A stretch of DNA of 64,000 bases from Candidatus Mycobacterium wuenschmannii (lineage in GTDB: Bacteria; Actinomycetota; Actinomycetes; Mycobacteriales; Mycobacteriaceae): NCBI RefSeq assembly GCF_030252325.1, contig NZ_CP126981.1, positions 558,001-622,000 on the forward strand. The letters run 5' to 3'. A program made the translations under genes and the position numbers. The notes below the pieces were generated by a model, which searched no databases, was not told the origin of the DNA, and saw only the letters and a list, made by a program, of their open reading frames with translations. The first letter of the stretch is position 1. Each line of letters begins with the position of its first letter. Positions 1 through 9,027 of this stretch are shown piece after piece.

Positions 1-1113
1 ACCGGGGCACGGCCGCTCATCTACAGCCAGGACCGGCTGCACCCGCTGCCGACCGGCACTCTCAACGGCATCCCGTCGTCGGCGGAGTCGATGGCCGGTC
101 TGGTCAACGACGCCACGCTGGCGCGGATCGCCGCCGAGCCGGACCAGCCACTGAATTGGCAACCGGGCGCCGATCCGGCCGTCGCCGACCTGCTCGTCGA
201 CCGGTTCGGCGAGCAGGTGGTGGCCCGATCGGTGGATCCCATGCTGAGCGGGGTCTACGCGGGGTCGGCGGCCACCATCGGCCTGCGCGCTGCGGCTCCG
301 ACGCTGGCCACCGGCCTGGACGCCGGCGCCAGCAGCGTGACCGACGCGGTTCGCCAGGCGCTGACCAGCGTGTCGTCCGGACCCATCTTCGGCGCGGTCG
401 GCGGGGGATACACGGTCCTGGTCGAGGAGTTGGTGCGCCAGGGCCGGATCAATTGGGCGCGGGCCGCGATCGCCGGTGTCGAAGCCGACGGGCGGGGCTG
501 GTCTCTGCGCGACGGCGCGGGCGCGCAATGGCACGCCGACGCTGTGATCTTCGCCGTCCCGGCCGCGCGGCTGGCCGGGTTGGTCGACGGCATCGCCCCG
601 CAGACGGCGGCGGCCGCGCGCCGGATCGAGAGCGCGTCGTCGGCGGTGCTCGCGATGGCGGTGCCGCGCGGAATCGACTTCCCACAGAATTCGGGCGTCC
701 TGGTGGCCAGCGGAGAACGGTTGCGCGCCAAGGCAATAACATTGTCGTCGCGCAAGTGGGGGCGACGGACCGACGTGGAGCTGTTGCGGCTGTCGTTCGG
801 GCGCTTCGGCGACGATCTGGCGACCCACGCCTCCGACGACGAGCTGCTGGCGTGGGCGCTGGAAGACCTGGCCATGGTGTTCGGCCTGGCCGTCGAACCG
901 GTCGACGTGCTTGTGCAGCGCTGGCCGGACGCGATGCCGCAATACGGTCCGGGTCATCGCGACCTGGTGGCCGAGTTGCGCGCCGGGCTGCCGCCGACGT
1001 TGCAGGTGGCCGGCAGTTACCTCGACGGGATCGGCGTGCCGGCCTGTGTCGGGGCGGCCGGCCGGGCCGCCGCTGCCGCGGTCCGGGCGGTCGAAACGCC
1101 CGTGGCACGATAG
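1..1113 (+). CDS. hemY: Protoporphyrinogen/coproporphyrinogen oxidase HemY (CgoX), 3' part
   Basis: The reading frame is open from the first base, so the 5' end lies outside the window; about 370 residues remain. This FAD enzyme oxidises the porphyrinogen ring late in haem synthesis. In actinobacteria the enzyme is thought to act on coproporphyrinogen III, feeding the coproporphyrin-dependent route. The visible part has the family's C-terminal pattern, including the ending [20 protein letters not shown], which is the FAD-contacting tail of this oxidase group. The next gene, 5 bp downstream, is chdC, the last enzyme of the same route, which supports the call and suggests one transcript. The missing N-terminus should carry the Rossmann GxGxxG motif; that cannot be checked here. 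Confidence 0.9.
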   Translation, partial: TGARPLIYSQDRLHPLPTGTLNGIPSSAESMAGLVNDATLARIAAEPDQPLNWQPGADPAVADLLVDRFGEQVVARSVDPMLSGVYAGSAATIGLRAAAPTLATGLDAGASSVTDAVRQALTSVSSGPIFGAVGGGYTVLVEELVRQGRINWARAAIAGVEADGRGWSLRDGAGAQWHADAVIFAVPAARLAGLVDGIAPQTAAAARRIESASSAVLAMAVPRGIDFPQNSGVLVASGERLRAKAITLSSRKWGRRTDVELLRLSFGRFGDDLATHASDDELLAWALEDLAMVFGLAVEPVDVLVQRWPDAMPQYGPGHRDLVAELRAGLPPTLQVAGSYLDGIGVPACVGAAGRAAAAAVRAVETPVAR

Positions 1114-1118
1114 ATCCC

Positions 1119-1814
1119 ATGGCTCGCCTGGACTACGACGCTCTCAACTCGACCGTTCGTTACCTGATGTTCTCGGTGTTCTCGGTGCGGCCCGGCGAAT
1201 TGGGGGACCAGCGCGACGGGATCGTCGACGAGACCGCCACCTTCTTCAAGCAGCGCGAAGAGGGCGGCGTGGTAGTCCGCGGTCTGTACGACGTGGCCGG
1301 CTTACGGGCCGACGCCGACTTCATGATCTGGACGCACGCCGAACACGTCGAGGCCCTGCAGACCACCTACTCCGACTTCCGTCGCACTACCACGCTGGGC
1401 CGGGCGTCGACGCCGGTGTGGAGCAGCGTCGCGCTGCACCGGCCGGCCGAGTTCAACAAGAGCCACGTTCCGGCGTTCCTGGCCGGCGAGGAGCCGGGCA
1501 ACTACATCTGCGTCTACCCGTTCGTGCGGTCCTTGGAGTGGTACCTGCTGCCCGACGAGGAGCGTCGCCGCATGCTCGCCGAACACGGCATGGCCGCGCG
1601 CGAATACAAAGACGTCCGGGCCAACACCGTGCCGGCTTTCGCGCTCGGTGACTATGAGTGGTTGCTGGCGTTCGAAGCGCCAGAACTGCACCGGATCGTC
1701 GACCTGATGCGAGAACTGCGGGCCACCGACGCCCGGCGGCACACGCGCGAGGAAACGCCGTTCTACACCGGGCCGCGGGTTCCGGTCGAGCAACTGGTCA
1801 ATTCGCTGCCCTGA
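1119..1814 (+). CDS. chdC: Coproheme decarboxylase ChdC (HemQ)
   Basis: This 231-residue protein should decarboxylate coproheme III to haem b in the cytoplasm, ending the actinobacterial haem pathway. The start is ATG at 1119, just after the hemY stop, and it begins [20 protein letters not shown]. The catalytic tyrosine of the family is visible as Y133 in [13 protein letters not shown] histidine in [10 protein letters not shown] (H156) fits the axial haem ligand. Length matches actinobacterial ChdC. An upstream in-frame extension through hemY is out of frame with that gene and is not real. Family membership is clear; the residue roles are taken from characterised homologues. Confidence 0.93.
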   Translation: MARLDYDALNSTVRYLMFSVFSVRPGELGDQRDGIVDETATFFKQREEGGVVVRGLYDVAGLRADADFMIWTHAEHVEALQTTYSDFRRTTTLGRASTPVWSSVALHRPAEFNKSHVPAFLAGEEPGNYICVYPFVRSLEWYLLPDEERRRMLAEHGMAAREYKDVRANTVPAFALGDYEWLLAFEAPELHRIVDLMRELRATDARRHTREETPFYTGPRVPVEQLVNSLP

Positions 1815-1835
1815 CTCGGCTGCAGAGGGAGACAT

Positions 1836-2588
1836 ATGACGGCCCAATTCGATCCGACCGATCCCGCCCGCTTCGAGGAGATGTACCGCGACGACCGGGT
1901 CGCACACGGCCTGCCTGCCGCAACGCCGTGGGACATCGGTGGACCGCAGCCGGTAGTACAGCAACTCGAAGCGCTCGGCGCTATCCGGGGCGAGGTGCTC
2001 GATCCCGGAACCGGGCCCGGCCATCACGCCATCTACTATGCCGCGCGGGGTTATTCGGCCACCGGCATCGACGGCTCGGAGACCGCGCTCGTGCGCGCCC
2101 GCGAGAATGCGGCCAAGGCCGGGGTGTCGGTGGATTTCCAGCTGGCCGATGCGACGAAGCTGGACGGGTTGGACAACCGCTTCGACACCGTCGTGGATTG
2201 CGCCTTCTACCACACCTTTTCGACCGAACCGGAGCTGCAGAGGTCCTATGCCCGTGCGTTGCACCGGGCGACAAAACCCGGGGCCCGGCTGTTCATGTTC
2301 GAGTTCGGTGTGGGCAATGTCAACGGATTCCACATGCCACGGTCGCTGTCGGAGAACGACTTCCGCGACGTCCTGCCCGACGCCGGTTGGGACATCACCT
2401 ATCTGGGGCCGACGACCTACCAGATCAACATGAGCGCGCAGAACTTCGACGAGATGCTCCGGCGCGCTCCCGAACGCGCTGCGGAGATGGAGTCGGTCGC
2501 CGAGCGCTTCCGTGCCATCGAGCCGTGGCTGACCGACGGACGCGTGCATGCTCCGTTCTGGGAAGTGCACGCCACTCGCGTCGACTAG
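1836..2588 (+). CDS. Class I SAM-dependent methyltransferase
   Basis: The 250-residue protein has a Rossmann methyltransferase core. Motif I is VLDPGTGPGHHA near residue 53, followed by an acidic residue in the GIDGSETAL segment that would bind the SAM ribose. A purine-rich ribosome site (AGAGGGAG) lies about 6 bases before the ATG. It is the third gene of the hemY-chdC run and has the position of the Rv2675c methyltransferase of M. tuberculosis. The substrate is unknown; the haem context is suggestive only. Its last four bases overlap the convergent GNAT gene. Confidence 0.85.
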   Translation: MTAQFDPTDPARFEEMYRDDRVAHGLPAATPWDIGGPQPVVQQLEALGAIRGEVLDPGTGPGHHAIYYAARGYSATGIDGSETALVRARENAAKAGVSVDFQLADATKLDGLDNRFDTVVDCAFYHTFSTEPELQRSYARALHRATKPGARLFMFEFGVGNVNGFHMPRSLSENDFRDVLPDAGWDITYLGPTTYQINMSAQNFDEMLRRAPERAAEMESVAERFRAIEPWLTDGRVHAPFWEVHATRVD

Positions 2589-3289
2589 CCTTCCGGGTGC
2601 GCCACGGTCATCGTCATGTCGGCGCGAGTGGTGAACCCCAGGCCGCGATAAATACTGATGGCGCGGGTGTTTTCGTGCAGCACGTGCAGGAAAGCGCGGT
2701 GCCCCGTGCGCCGGATCGCGGTCTCGACGGTTGCCATCAGCAACCGCGACAGGCCCTGCCCGCGGTGATCCGGATGGGTGCAGACCGCGCTGATCTCGAT
2801 CCAGCCGGGCAGGTGCATCCGGCGGCCCGCCATCGCGACCAGGCGGCCCTCGCGCCGCACCCCGAGGTAGCCGCCCAACTCGACGGTGGACGTCAGAAAC
2901 GGTCCCGGCCTGGTCAGCTCGGCCAGCGCGATCATCTCGGCGGCATTGCGCTTATCAAGCGGGACAACGGTTTCCGTCGTATCACCGATGGTTAGGCCGT
3001 TGGCGGGAGCGATCATCTGGGCGAGCTCGAATACGGTGCCCGTCGCCCATCCGGTCGGCGTTTCGATCACCTCGGGGGCTTCGAGCGCGGCGCGCCCGCC
3101 GGGGCCGCACAGGTCGGCGAGTTCGCGCCATGCGTGGGGATCGGCCGTATCGCGCACAGCGCCGAAGGGAGCGACGTCGACGCGGTACCGGCAGGCGCGT
3201 CCCGGATGTTCGCCGGCCACCGCGAATCGGCGATGCGGTCCGGTGAGGGCGTGCCAGACGGGATCGTCGAGCAGCGCGGGATCACTCAC
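2585..3289 (-). CDS. GNAT family N-acetyltransferase (FR47-like)
   Basis: The protein has 234 residues. The C-terminal half is a GNAT fold: the acetyl-CoA loop is HPDHRGQGLSRLLM around residues 166-180, followed by the typical ending with an asparagine in HENTRAISIYRGLGF. The first ~110 residues resemble the FR47-type N-terminal domain. The gene overlaps the stop of the upstream convergent methyltransferase by four bases. It lies 25 bp downstream of msrB on the same strand and may be transcribed with it. The acceptor substrate cannot be inferred. Confidence 0.8.
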   Translation of the reverse strand: MSDPALLDDPVWHALTGPHRRFAVAGEHPGRACRYRVDVAPFGAVRDTADPHAWRELADLCGPGGRAALEAPEVIETPTGWATGTVFELAQMIAPANGLTIGDTTETVVPLDKRNAAEMIALAELTRPGPFLTSTVELGGYLGVRREGRLVAMAGRRMHLPGWIEISAVCTHPDHRGQGLSRLLMATVETAIRRTGHRAFLHVLHENTRAISIYRGLGFTTRADMTMTVAHPEG

Positions 3290-3313
3290 GTCTGCTCGCG
3301 GGGACAGCGACGC

Positions 3314-3724
3314 TCAGGACGGAACCAGGCGCAGCGAGATCGAGTTGATGCAATAGCGCTGATCCGTCGGGGTGGGGTAGCCCTCGCCCTCGAACACGTG
3401 GCCCAGGTGGCTGTGGCAGTTGGCGCACAGCACCTCGACCCGGGTGGTGCCCATCGAGTGATCAGGACGCAGGATCACCGCGTCGGAGTCGGCCGGATCG
3501 AAGAACGACGGCCAGCCGCAGTGCGACTCGAATTTCTCGGTGCTGCGGAACAATTCTGCTCCGCAGGCGCGGCAGTTGTAGACGCCCTCGGTCTTGGTGT
3601 CGGTGTACTCACCGACGAAGGGGCGCTCGGTGCCGGCGCGGCGCAGCACGTCGAACTCCTGCGGGTTGAGCTTTTTGCGCCATTCGTCGTCGCTGAGCTG
3701 GACCCGAGGTTGGGAAGTGGTCAT
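3314..3724 (-). CDS. msrB: Peptide-methionine (R)-S-oxide reductase MsrB
   Basis: A 136-residue cytoplasmic repair enzyme that reduces methionine-R-sulfoxide in proteins. The catalytic cysteine is in RYCINSISL near the C-terminus. Two CxxC pairs (YNCRACG near residue 50 and LCANCHSH near residue 99) form the structural zinc site. HCGWPSFF and SHLGHVFEGEG are the other family blocks. The length is typical of stand-alone MsrB. It is followed by the GNAT gene and preceded by aftC on the same strand with 9 bp between. The ortholog in M. tuberculosis by order and sequence is Rv2674. Confidence 0.95.
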   Translation of the reverse strand: MTTSQPRVQLSDDEWRKKLNPQEFDVLRRAGTERPFVGEYTDTKTEGVYNCRACGAELFRSTEKFESHCGWPSFFDPADSDAVILRPDHSMGTTRVEVLCANCHSHLGHVFEGEGYPTPTDQRYCINSISLRLVPS

Positions 3725-3733
3725 GCCTCCACG

Positions 3734-5032
3734 CTAACCCTGATTGCGCTGACCCGCCGCGCCCGGCTCCGCCGCGCTCGCGATCACCGCGCCGCGCGGT
3801 TGCTCAGTCGTCAGCCACGCCGGATCGATGCCCTCGTCGAGCCGCCCGTCGGCCTTGGCGTCCTGGTAGCGGAACAACAGCACACAGAACGTCACGATCA
3901 GCAACAGCGACCAGCCGTAGGTGATCTTGAGGTACTCCAGCGGCCGCCCGGCGAACATCCAGTTGAACAGCAGCCAGCGGTCCATCGTCAGGAACCCGTA
4001 GATGCCCAACCAGGCCGGCCAGTTGCGGATCACCGAATTACGCAGCACCACCGTCATCAAGAACGGGAACAGCATCATCGAGTAGTAGCCCTGCGCCAGG
4101 GCCAGCACCAGCCACGACCAGAGCAGGAGCACGCCCGACGAGGTGGTGAACCAGAACAACGGATCGCGGGTGCGGTAATAGCGGTACAGCAGCCACAGGC
4201 TGCCAATGGCCAACAGCGTGAACAGGATTCGCAGCAGATGGATCAGCCAGAACGGCAGCCCGAAATAGACGCCGTTGCCCTCGATCGAGCTGTTGAAGTA
4301 GTCGCGGACGCCCAGCATGTAGGGCACGGTGCGGGTGATGAAGTCGCCGGGATTGACGACCAGTTTCCACGCGGCCAGGTTGAAGACCAGCGGCACCAGG
4401 AAGGCCGGCACCAACGAGCGCCACTGCCGATTCAGCAGCGGCAGCAACAGCAGCGGGCCCAGCGCCGGCTTCACCACCAGCGTCAGGCCGATCGCGATGC
4501 CCGCCCACCACTGCCGACTGGTCCGGCCATCCAGCAGCCAATGCAGGAACAACACCTCGCACAACAGGATGACGCCGTTGATGTTGGTGAAAACCAGTGT
4601 GTTGGTAACGGATTCGGTGCAGAACATCGCCAGAAGCAATGCCGGCGCGGCCACCGAGCTGAGGCTGAACTTGAACATCTTCAGCAGTACGTACGCCGCG
4701 AGAACGATCGCGGCGCTGTTGATCGCGACGAACAGGTACCGCGATTCGGCGAACGGCAGATAGCCGAACGGCGCCATGATCAACGTGCCGCCGGGCGGGT
4801 ACAGGTAGTGCGGGTCGACGTAGTCGAAATGTTCGTTGTAGATGTCCCAGCCGTGCCGGAAATTGAGGACGGCGCGGTAGACCGGCTTGAAGTCGTCGGT
4901 GATGTTGCCGTTCGTGGTCACCACGATGGTGCGATGGATGACCGCCAGGATGGCCACCGGCCACAGCGCCGCGCGCAGCACGTCGGCGGTGCTCGGCGCG
5001 GAGATGCGGGGAGCAAAGATGGCTCGCGTCAC
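3734..5032 (-). CDS. aftC: Alpha-(1->3)-arabinofuranosyltransferase AftC
   Basis: This 432-residue polytopic membrane protein is a GT-C glycosyltransferase (DUF2029/GT87 type). It adds alpha-1,3 branching arabinofuranose from decaprenyl-phosphoryl arabinose to arabinogalactan and lipoarabinomannan on the outer face of the membrane. About ten hydrophobic segments are visible. The first loop contains NITDDFKPVYRAV with the acidic pair expected of GT-C catalytic loops, and YLYPPGGTLIMAPFGY follows. Its length is nearly identical to M. tuberculosis AftC (Rv2673), and the neighbours (msrB, Rv2672-like gene) keep the same order. The C-terminal ~35 residues are hydrophilic. Confidence 0.92.
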   Translation of the reverse strand: MTRAIFAPRISAPSTADVLRAALWPVAILAVIHRTIVVTTNGNITDDFKPVYRAVLNFRHGWDIYNEHFDYVDPHYLYPPGGTLIMAPFGYLPFAESRYLFVAINSAAIVLAAYVLLKMFKFSLSSVAAPALLLAMFCTESVTNTLVFTNINGVILLCEVLFLHWLLDGRTSRQWWAGIAIGLTLVVKPALGPLLLLPLLNRQWRSLVPAFLVPLVFNLAAWKLVVNPGDFITRTVPYMLGVRDYFNSSIEGNGVYFGLPFWLIHLLRILFTLLAIGSLWLLYRYYRTRDPLFWFTTSSGVLLLWSWLVLALAQGYYSMMLFPFLMTVVLRNSVIRNWPAWLGIYGFLTMDRWLLFNWMFAGRPLEYLKITYGWSLLLIVTFCVLLFRYQDAKADGRLDEGIDPAWLTTEQPRGAVIASAAEPGAAGQRNQG

Positions 5033-5058
5033 GAGCGAACCCTATACGGCCTGAAGAG

Positions 5059-6618
5059 TCAGGCAGGGCAATAGGTGTCGGTGGCCGGCAGGGTGCCGCT
5101 ATTGAGGTAGCCGATCAGCGGCGGGACCGCGCACGACGAGTAGATGCTGGCGCCGTGGCCGATGCCCTGCCACATCACTCGCTTGCTGGCGGCCGTGGCG
5201 TTGATGATGGTGGCCGCCGTGGCCGAGACGCCCTCCGACCCGACGACGGGGTCGTCCTGCACGCCCATCAGCAACACGTTGACGGAGAGTTTCTTGGGCG
5301 GCTGCGGCGGCGTCGTGCTCGGCCAGGAGACGCACTTGACCAGGCTGAGTGCCCCGACGGTGCCGAACTGCGGGTAGAGCTTGGCCCAGGCGACCACCAG
5401 TTCGCGGATCCGGTCGGGGGTGGGCCTGTTGATGGCGTCGCTGCAGGTGTTGACGAACTGGCCGTCGGAGCCGGTGGTGCCGTCGGCCCGGTTGATGATG
5501 CCGGCCAGCAGATTGGTGTCGCCGCCGCGGGCGTTGGCCAGCGCGGTGGCCAACTCGTTGGTGGTGCCGATCCGATCGCCGGTGGGGTAGCCCAGTGACG
5601 TGGTGATGGCGGCGACGATCGAGGCGACGGAGGCGCCGGCGGGGCCCCGCCCGGAGCGGGCGGCGTCGAGCAGGTCGCCGACGGCGGCTTTCGGGTCCGG
5701 TCCCAGCGGGCAGTTGACGGCGGCGCACTGTTTGGTGAACGCGTCGAGTGCCGCTTGCTGGCCTTTGACCTTCTGTTCGGCTGCGGTCTCGGCGCCCACG
5801 CCTAGGGCGAGCGGGGAGTCCAGGACCAGCCGCGCGACCTTGTCCGGATGTGCGCTGGCGTACGACAGCGCCACCTGGGCGCCGTTGCCGATACCGATCA
5901 GCGCCAGCGCGGGCACGTCCCAAATGCTCCGCAGCCGCTCGATGTCGGTGGCGGAGTGGGTGTTGTCGTAGGCCGAGTCGCCCGGCGCGATGGTGTCGGT
6001 GCAACTGGTGGTGGAGGTCTGCACGATGTTGGCGAGGTTCGCGACGGGGTCGTTGCCGGACTCGAACTGCGCCTGGTCGTGAATCTCCTGACGATCGAAC
6101 TGCTCCAGGCAGTCGACCGGGCTGGACGTGCCCATGCCGCGCCGGTCGACGGCGACGATGGGGTGGCTTTTCAGCACGTCAGCGCCCGAGCGGGCGAGCC
6201 ACACGGGCAGTTGCAATGACGACGGTAGGTCCGACCCGGTCGTGAACACCAGCGGCCCGGCGTCGTCGGGGGTGTCGCTCGCGCGAGCCCGCACCACGCC
6301 GATGCTCAACGATCCGGCCGCGCCGTTCACCGGGTCGAGGTCAGCGTCGTAGGTCGCGCACTCCAGCTTGACGCCGGCGGGAGCGGGCGCGGCGGCCTGC
6401 GTGAATTCCTTGGATGTGCAGTCGTGCCAAGGCAATTCGTTCTTCGGCTTGGCGATCGGAGCCGGGCCGTTGGGGGTGGTCGTCTTCGTCGGTTTGCCCT
6501 GCGGCCGGGCGCCGGCGTTGGTGGCGAACCGGGGATTGGCGGCCAATCCGGGCGCGCAGCCGGCCACCACGGCGGTCACCACGAGCAGCGACGTGGCGAG
6601 TGCGGCGCGCCTGTTCAT
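5059..6618 (-). CDS. Exported alpha/beta-hydrolase-like lipoprotein (Rv2672-like), nucleophile Ser absent
   Basis: The 519-residue protein has a signal sequence with lipobox VVAGC at about residues 16-20, so it should be lipid-anchored outside the membrane. The body resembles the tripeptidyl-aminopeptidase/Hip1 group of alpha/beta hydrolases: VAVDRRGMGTSSPVDCLEQ corresponds to the oxyanion strand region, and the C-terminal part has MGVQDDPV and GIGHGASI, matching the Asp and His regions. However, the nucleophile elbow reads ALIGIGNGAQVAL, where family members have G-x-S-x-G; Ser is Gly here (codon GGC). Several cysteines fit disulfides of this group. ATG at 6618 is chosen; an in-frame GTG at 6627 is also possible. 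Confidence 0.82.
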   Translation of the reverse strand: MNRRAALATSLLVVTAVVAGCAPGLAANPRFATNAGARPQGKPTKTTTPNGPAPIAKPKNELPWHDCTSKEFTQAAAPAPAGVKLECATYDADLDPVNGAAGSLSIGVVRARASDTPDDAGPLVFTTGSDLPSSLQLPVWLARSGADVLKSHPIVAVDRRGMGTSSPVDCLEQFDRQEIHDQAQFESGNDPVANLANIVQTSTTSCTDTIAPGDSAYDNTHSATDIERLRSIWDVPALALIGIGNGAQVALSYASAHPDKVARLVLDSPLALGVGAETAAEQKVKGQQAALDAFTKQCAAVNCPLGPDPKAAVGDLLDAARSGRGPAGASVASIVAAITTSLGYPTGDRIGTTNELATALANARGGDTNLLAGIINRADGTTGSDGQFVNTCSDAINRPTPDRIRELVVAWAKLYPQFGTVGALSLVKCVSWPSTTPPQPPKKLSVNVLLMGVQDDPVVGSEGVSATAATIINATAASKRVMWQGIGHGASIYSSCAVPPLIGYLNSGTLPATDTYCPA

Positions 6619-6646
6619 GCCGACCACAGTAGCGATTGGCGGATCG

Positions 6647-7435
6647 TCAGGCGTCGCTGCGCACGTAGCGCGTGTACAGGTAGCCGTCGTCGTCGGACAG
6701 GATGTGCGCGCGCCGCATCCCCGTCAGAACCTGCTCCGGGCCGGTGGCGATCCGCCCGGCGCTGCCACCGACCAGGGTCGGCGCGATGGTCAGGCACAGT
6801 TCGTCGAGCAGATTCCGCGCGACGAACGAGCTGAACAGCATCGGGCCGCCCTCGGTCAGCACCCGCCGTAGGCCGCGCTCGGCCAGCGCGCCCAGCACCG
6901 CGGCGGAGTCGACGCTCTCGGGGTCGCCGACCGAGCAGTCGACCACCTCGGCGAGATCGGCCAGGGTGCGACGGGTGTGGTCGAGCGCCACGGTGCAGGT
7001 GCACACCAGCGGCGCCACCTCGGTGCGGGTGAACACCGGCATGTCGCGCTCGAGACGACCGGAGCGGGAGACGATCGCCACCTGCGGCACCTCGCTCTGC
7101 CCCCGGGCCTGACGGTGTTGCCGCGCGGCGACATTGGGCCGCGCCCCGGCGTAGCCCTCGGTGCGCACGGTGCCGGCGCCGACCAGGATGACGTCGGCGG
7201 TCTCCCGGAGCGCGCCGAACACCGCGCGATCGCCGGGACCACCCAGCTGTCCGGACTTGCCGCCGAAGGTCGCGCCGCCGTCGAGGCTGGCGATGAAATT
7301 CGCGCGCAACCACACACCGTCGTGGTCGGCGGGGTAGCTGTACAGCTCGGCCAGCTCGCCGCCGTCGATGGCGCGTTCGGCGCCCAGCAGACGCATCTGC
7401 ACCGCGCCGGAATCGTCAGCTGAATGGTCAGCCAT
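6647..7435 (-). CDS. ribD: RibD C-terminal-domain reductase (Rv2671-like)
   Basis: The 262-residue protein is a pyrimidine/dihydrofolate-reductase-fold protein. WLRANFIASLDGGATFGGKSG is the N-terminal substrate region, ILVGAGTVRTEGY binds NADPH phosphate, and VLTEGGPMLFSSF is the conserved family block. There is no deaminase domain, so it is not a full riboflavin RibD. The M. tuberculosis homologue Rv2671 is reported to have dihydrofolate reductase activity and to confer para-aminosalicylate resistance when overproduced. That makes an auxiliary folate role likely, by homology only. The ATG at 7435 is chosen over a longer frame that would overlap the divergent ATPase gene. Confidence 0.88.
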   Translation of the reverse strand: MADHSADDSGAVQMRLLGAERAIDGGELAELYSYPADHDGVWLRANFIASLDGGATFGGKSGQLGGPGDRAVFGALRETADVILVGAGTVRTEGYAGARPNVAARQHRQARGQSEVPQVAIVSRSGRLERDMPVFTRTEVAPLVCTCTVALDHTRRTLADLAEVVDCSVGDPESVDSAAVLGALAERGLRRVLTEGGPMLFSSFVARNLLDELCLTIAPTLVGGSAGRIATGPEQVLTGMRRAHILSDDDGYLYTRYVRSDA

Positions 7436-7469
7436 GTGCTTGATTGCAACACGTCGATAGGGTGCGTGC

Positions 7470-8495
7470 ATGCAGGGGGTTGCTCGTCTGGTCGACCGGC
7501 AGCCGACCGTCTCGCCGGAACGGCTGGTCGCGCAGCTGACCCCCCCGCCGACCTTCGCCGACGCGAGCTTCACGAGCTACCAGCCCGACCCGGCCCAGCC
7601 GAGCCAGTCGGCCGCCGTGCAGGCCTGCCGACAGTTCTGCGAGCGGACGATTGAACGGCGCGCCGGGCGCCGGAAGTTGCTCGGCCGGCGCGAGGTATTG
7701 CCGGGTGTGGGGCTCTATCTCGACGGCGGTTTCGGTGTCGGCAAGACGCATCTGCTGGCCGCTGCGTACCGCCAGGTTCCCGATGATGCAGTGCACGGCA
7801 AAGCATTTGCGACCTTCATGGAACTTACGCAGCTGGCCGGGGTATTCGGTTTCGTTGAATGCGTCGAGTTGCTCGGTAATTACACGCTGCTGTGCATCGA
7901 CGAGTTCGAACTCGACGACCCGGGCAACACCACGCTGATCTCGCGGCTGCTCGCACAGCTCGTCGAGCGCGGGGTGTCGGTGGCCGCGACCTCCAACACG
8001 CTGCCCGAGCAGCTGGGCGAGGGCCGCTTCGCCGCCCAGGATTTCTTGCGCGAAATCACCACGCTGGCAGCCATTTTCGACGTCGTGCGGATCGAGGGAC
8101 CGGACTACCGACATCGCGACCTGGCGCCGGCGCCGCGCCCGCCGTCCGACGACGAGGTGGCTGCCCACGCCGCGACGGTGGCGGGCGCGACGCTCGACGA
8201 CTTCGACGCGCTCTGCGCCCATCTGGCCACCATGCACCCGTCGCGCTACCTGGCGCTGATCGACGGTGTCACGACCGTCTGCCTGACGGGTGTGCACTTG
8301 ATCGAGGATCAGAACGTGGCACTGCGTCTGGTGGCGCTGACCGACCGGCTCTACGACGCCGGCATTCCGGTGCTGGCATCGGGGGAGAGGCTCGACCACG
8401 TATTCAGCCGGGAGATGCTTGCCGGTGGATTCCGCAAGAAGTACCTGCGGGCCACCTCGCGCCTGTTGGCGCTCAGCGCCGCCGTCACCGCGTGA
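7470..8495 (+). CDS. zapE: AFG1/ZapE-family AAA-type ATPase
   Basis: The protein has 341 residues. The Walker A motif GFGVGKTHLL lies at about residues 87-96 and the Walker B-like LLCIDEFELDD near 140, with the AATSNTLPEQLG sensor block after it. This is the one-domain ATPase family of mitochondrial AFG1 and E. coli ZapE, linked to cell-division control and protein quality control. The start is 34 bp from the divergent RibD-like gene, so promoters must overlap there. The 3' end overlaps the convergent GNAT gene by 11 bases. It corresponds in order to Rv2670c. The symbol is given by family, not by proven division function. Confidence 0.85.
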   Translation: MQGVARLVDRQPTVSPERLVAQLTPPPTFADASFTSYQPDPAQPSQSAAVQACRQFCERTIERRAGRRKLLGRREVLPGVGLYLDGGFGVGKTHLLAAAYRQVPDDAVHGKAFATFMELTQLAGVFGFVECVELLGNYTLLCIDEFELDDPGNTTLISRLLAQLVERGVSVAATSNTLPEQLGEGRFAAQDFLREITTLAAIFDVVRIEGPDYRHRDLAPAPRPPSDDEVAAHAATVAGATLDDFDALCAHLATMHPSRYLALIDGVTTVCLTGVHLIEDQNVALRLVALTDRLYDAGIPVLASGERLDHVFSREMLAGGFRKKYLRATSRLLALSAAVTA

Positions 8496-9027
8496 TCGGG
8501 CGCACCATCACGTAGTCGCTCTCGGTGTGGGCGCCAAGCCGAAAGCTTCTGTGACCACTGGCGGTAAATCCATGCTTGGTGTAAAAGCTTTGTGCGCGTT
8601 CGTTGTTCTGGTTGACTCCCAGCCAGACGCAGCGTCGGCCGCGCTCACTCGCAGCGGCGAGTGCGGCAGCCATCAATGCCGCCGCCGCGCCCGAACCATG
8701 CTGTGCCGGAAGCACATACATCTTGGACAGCTCGATGGCGGGCCGAAGCCGTACGGCCTGTTGCACTTCGGGGTCGTCGCTCACGCCGTCGACCAGCATG
8801 ACGTAGCCGATGATGTCGCCGTCATTACCGGCGGTGAAGATCAGCCGCCGTGGGTCGGCCAGGTACTCACTGAAGCGCACGTCGGAGAGATTGGCGTCGA
8901 TGAACGAGGCGATGTCTCCGAGTGCGACCGCGGGAGGGCAGGCCAATGGGAAGGTGCGCGCGGCGACGGCGGCGAGTTCGACGGCGTCGACGGAGTCCGT
9001 CGTGGCCAGACGAACTACAGGTTCCAC
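8485..9027 (-). CDS. GNAT family N-acetyltransferase
   Basis: About 180 residues form a single GNAT domain. The acetyl-CoA block is LSKMYVLPAQHGSGAAAALM near residue 105, followed by WLGVNQNNERAQSFYTKHGF, a classic GNAT ending. The start is uncertain: GTG at 9027 is the first plausible start in frame after the end of the upstream DUF1942 gene, with which it overlaps by 13 bases. The upstream frame has no other good start. Position and sequence fit Rv2669. The substrate is unknown. Confidence 0.75.
   Translation of the reverse strand: MEPVVRLATTDSVDAVELAAVAARTFPLACPPAVALGDIASFIDANLSDVRFSEYLADPRRLIFTAGNDGDIIGYVMLVDGVSDDPEVQQAVRLRPAIELSKMYVLPAQHGSGAAAALMAAALAAASERGRRCVWLGVNQNNERAQSFYTKHGFTASGHRSFRLGAHTESDYVMVRPITR

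Noticed and set aside
3134..5074. 646-codon open frame opposite msrB and aftC
   Set aside because: It is a shadow of high-GC codon bias. The product is a low-complexity Arg/Gln/His run, and the opposite strand has two well-supported genes.
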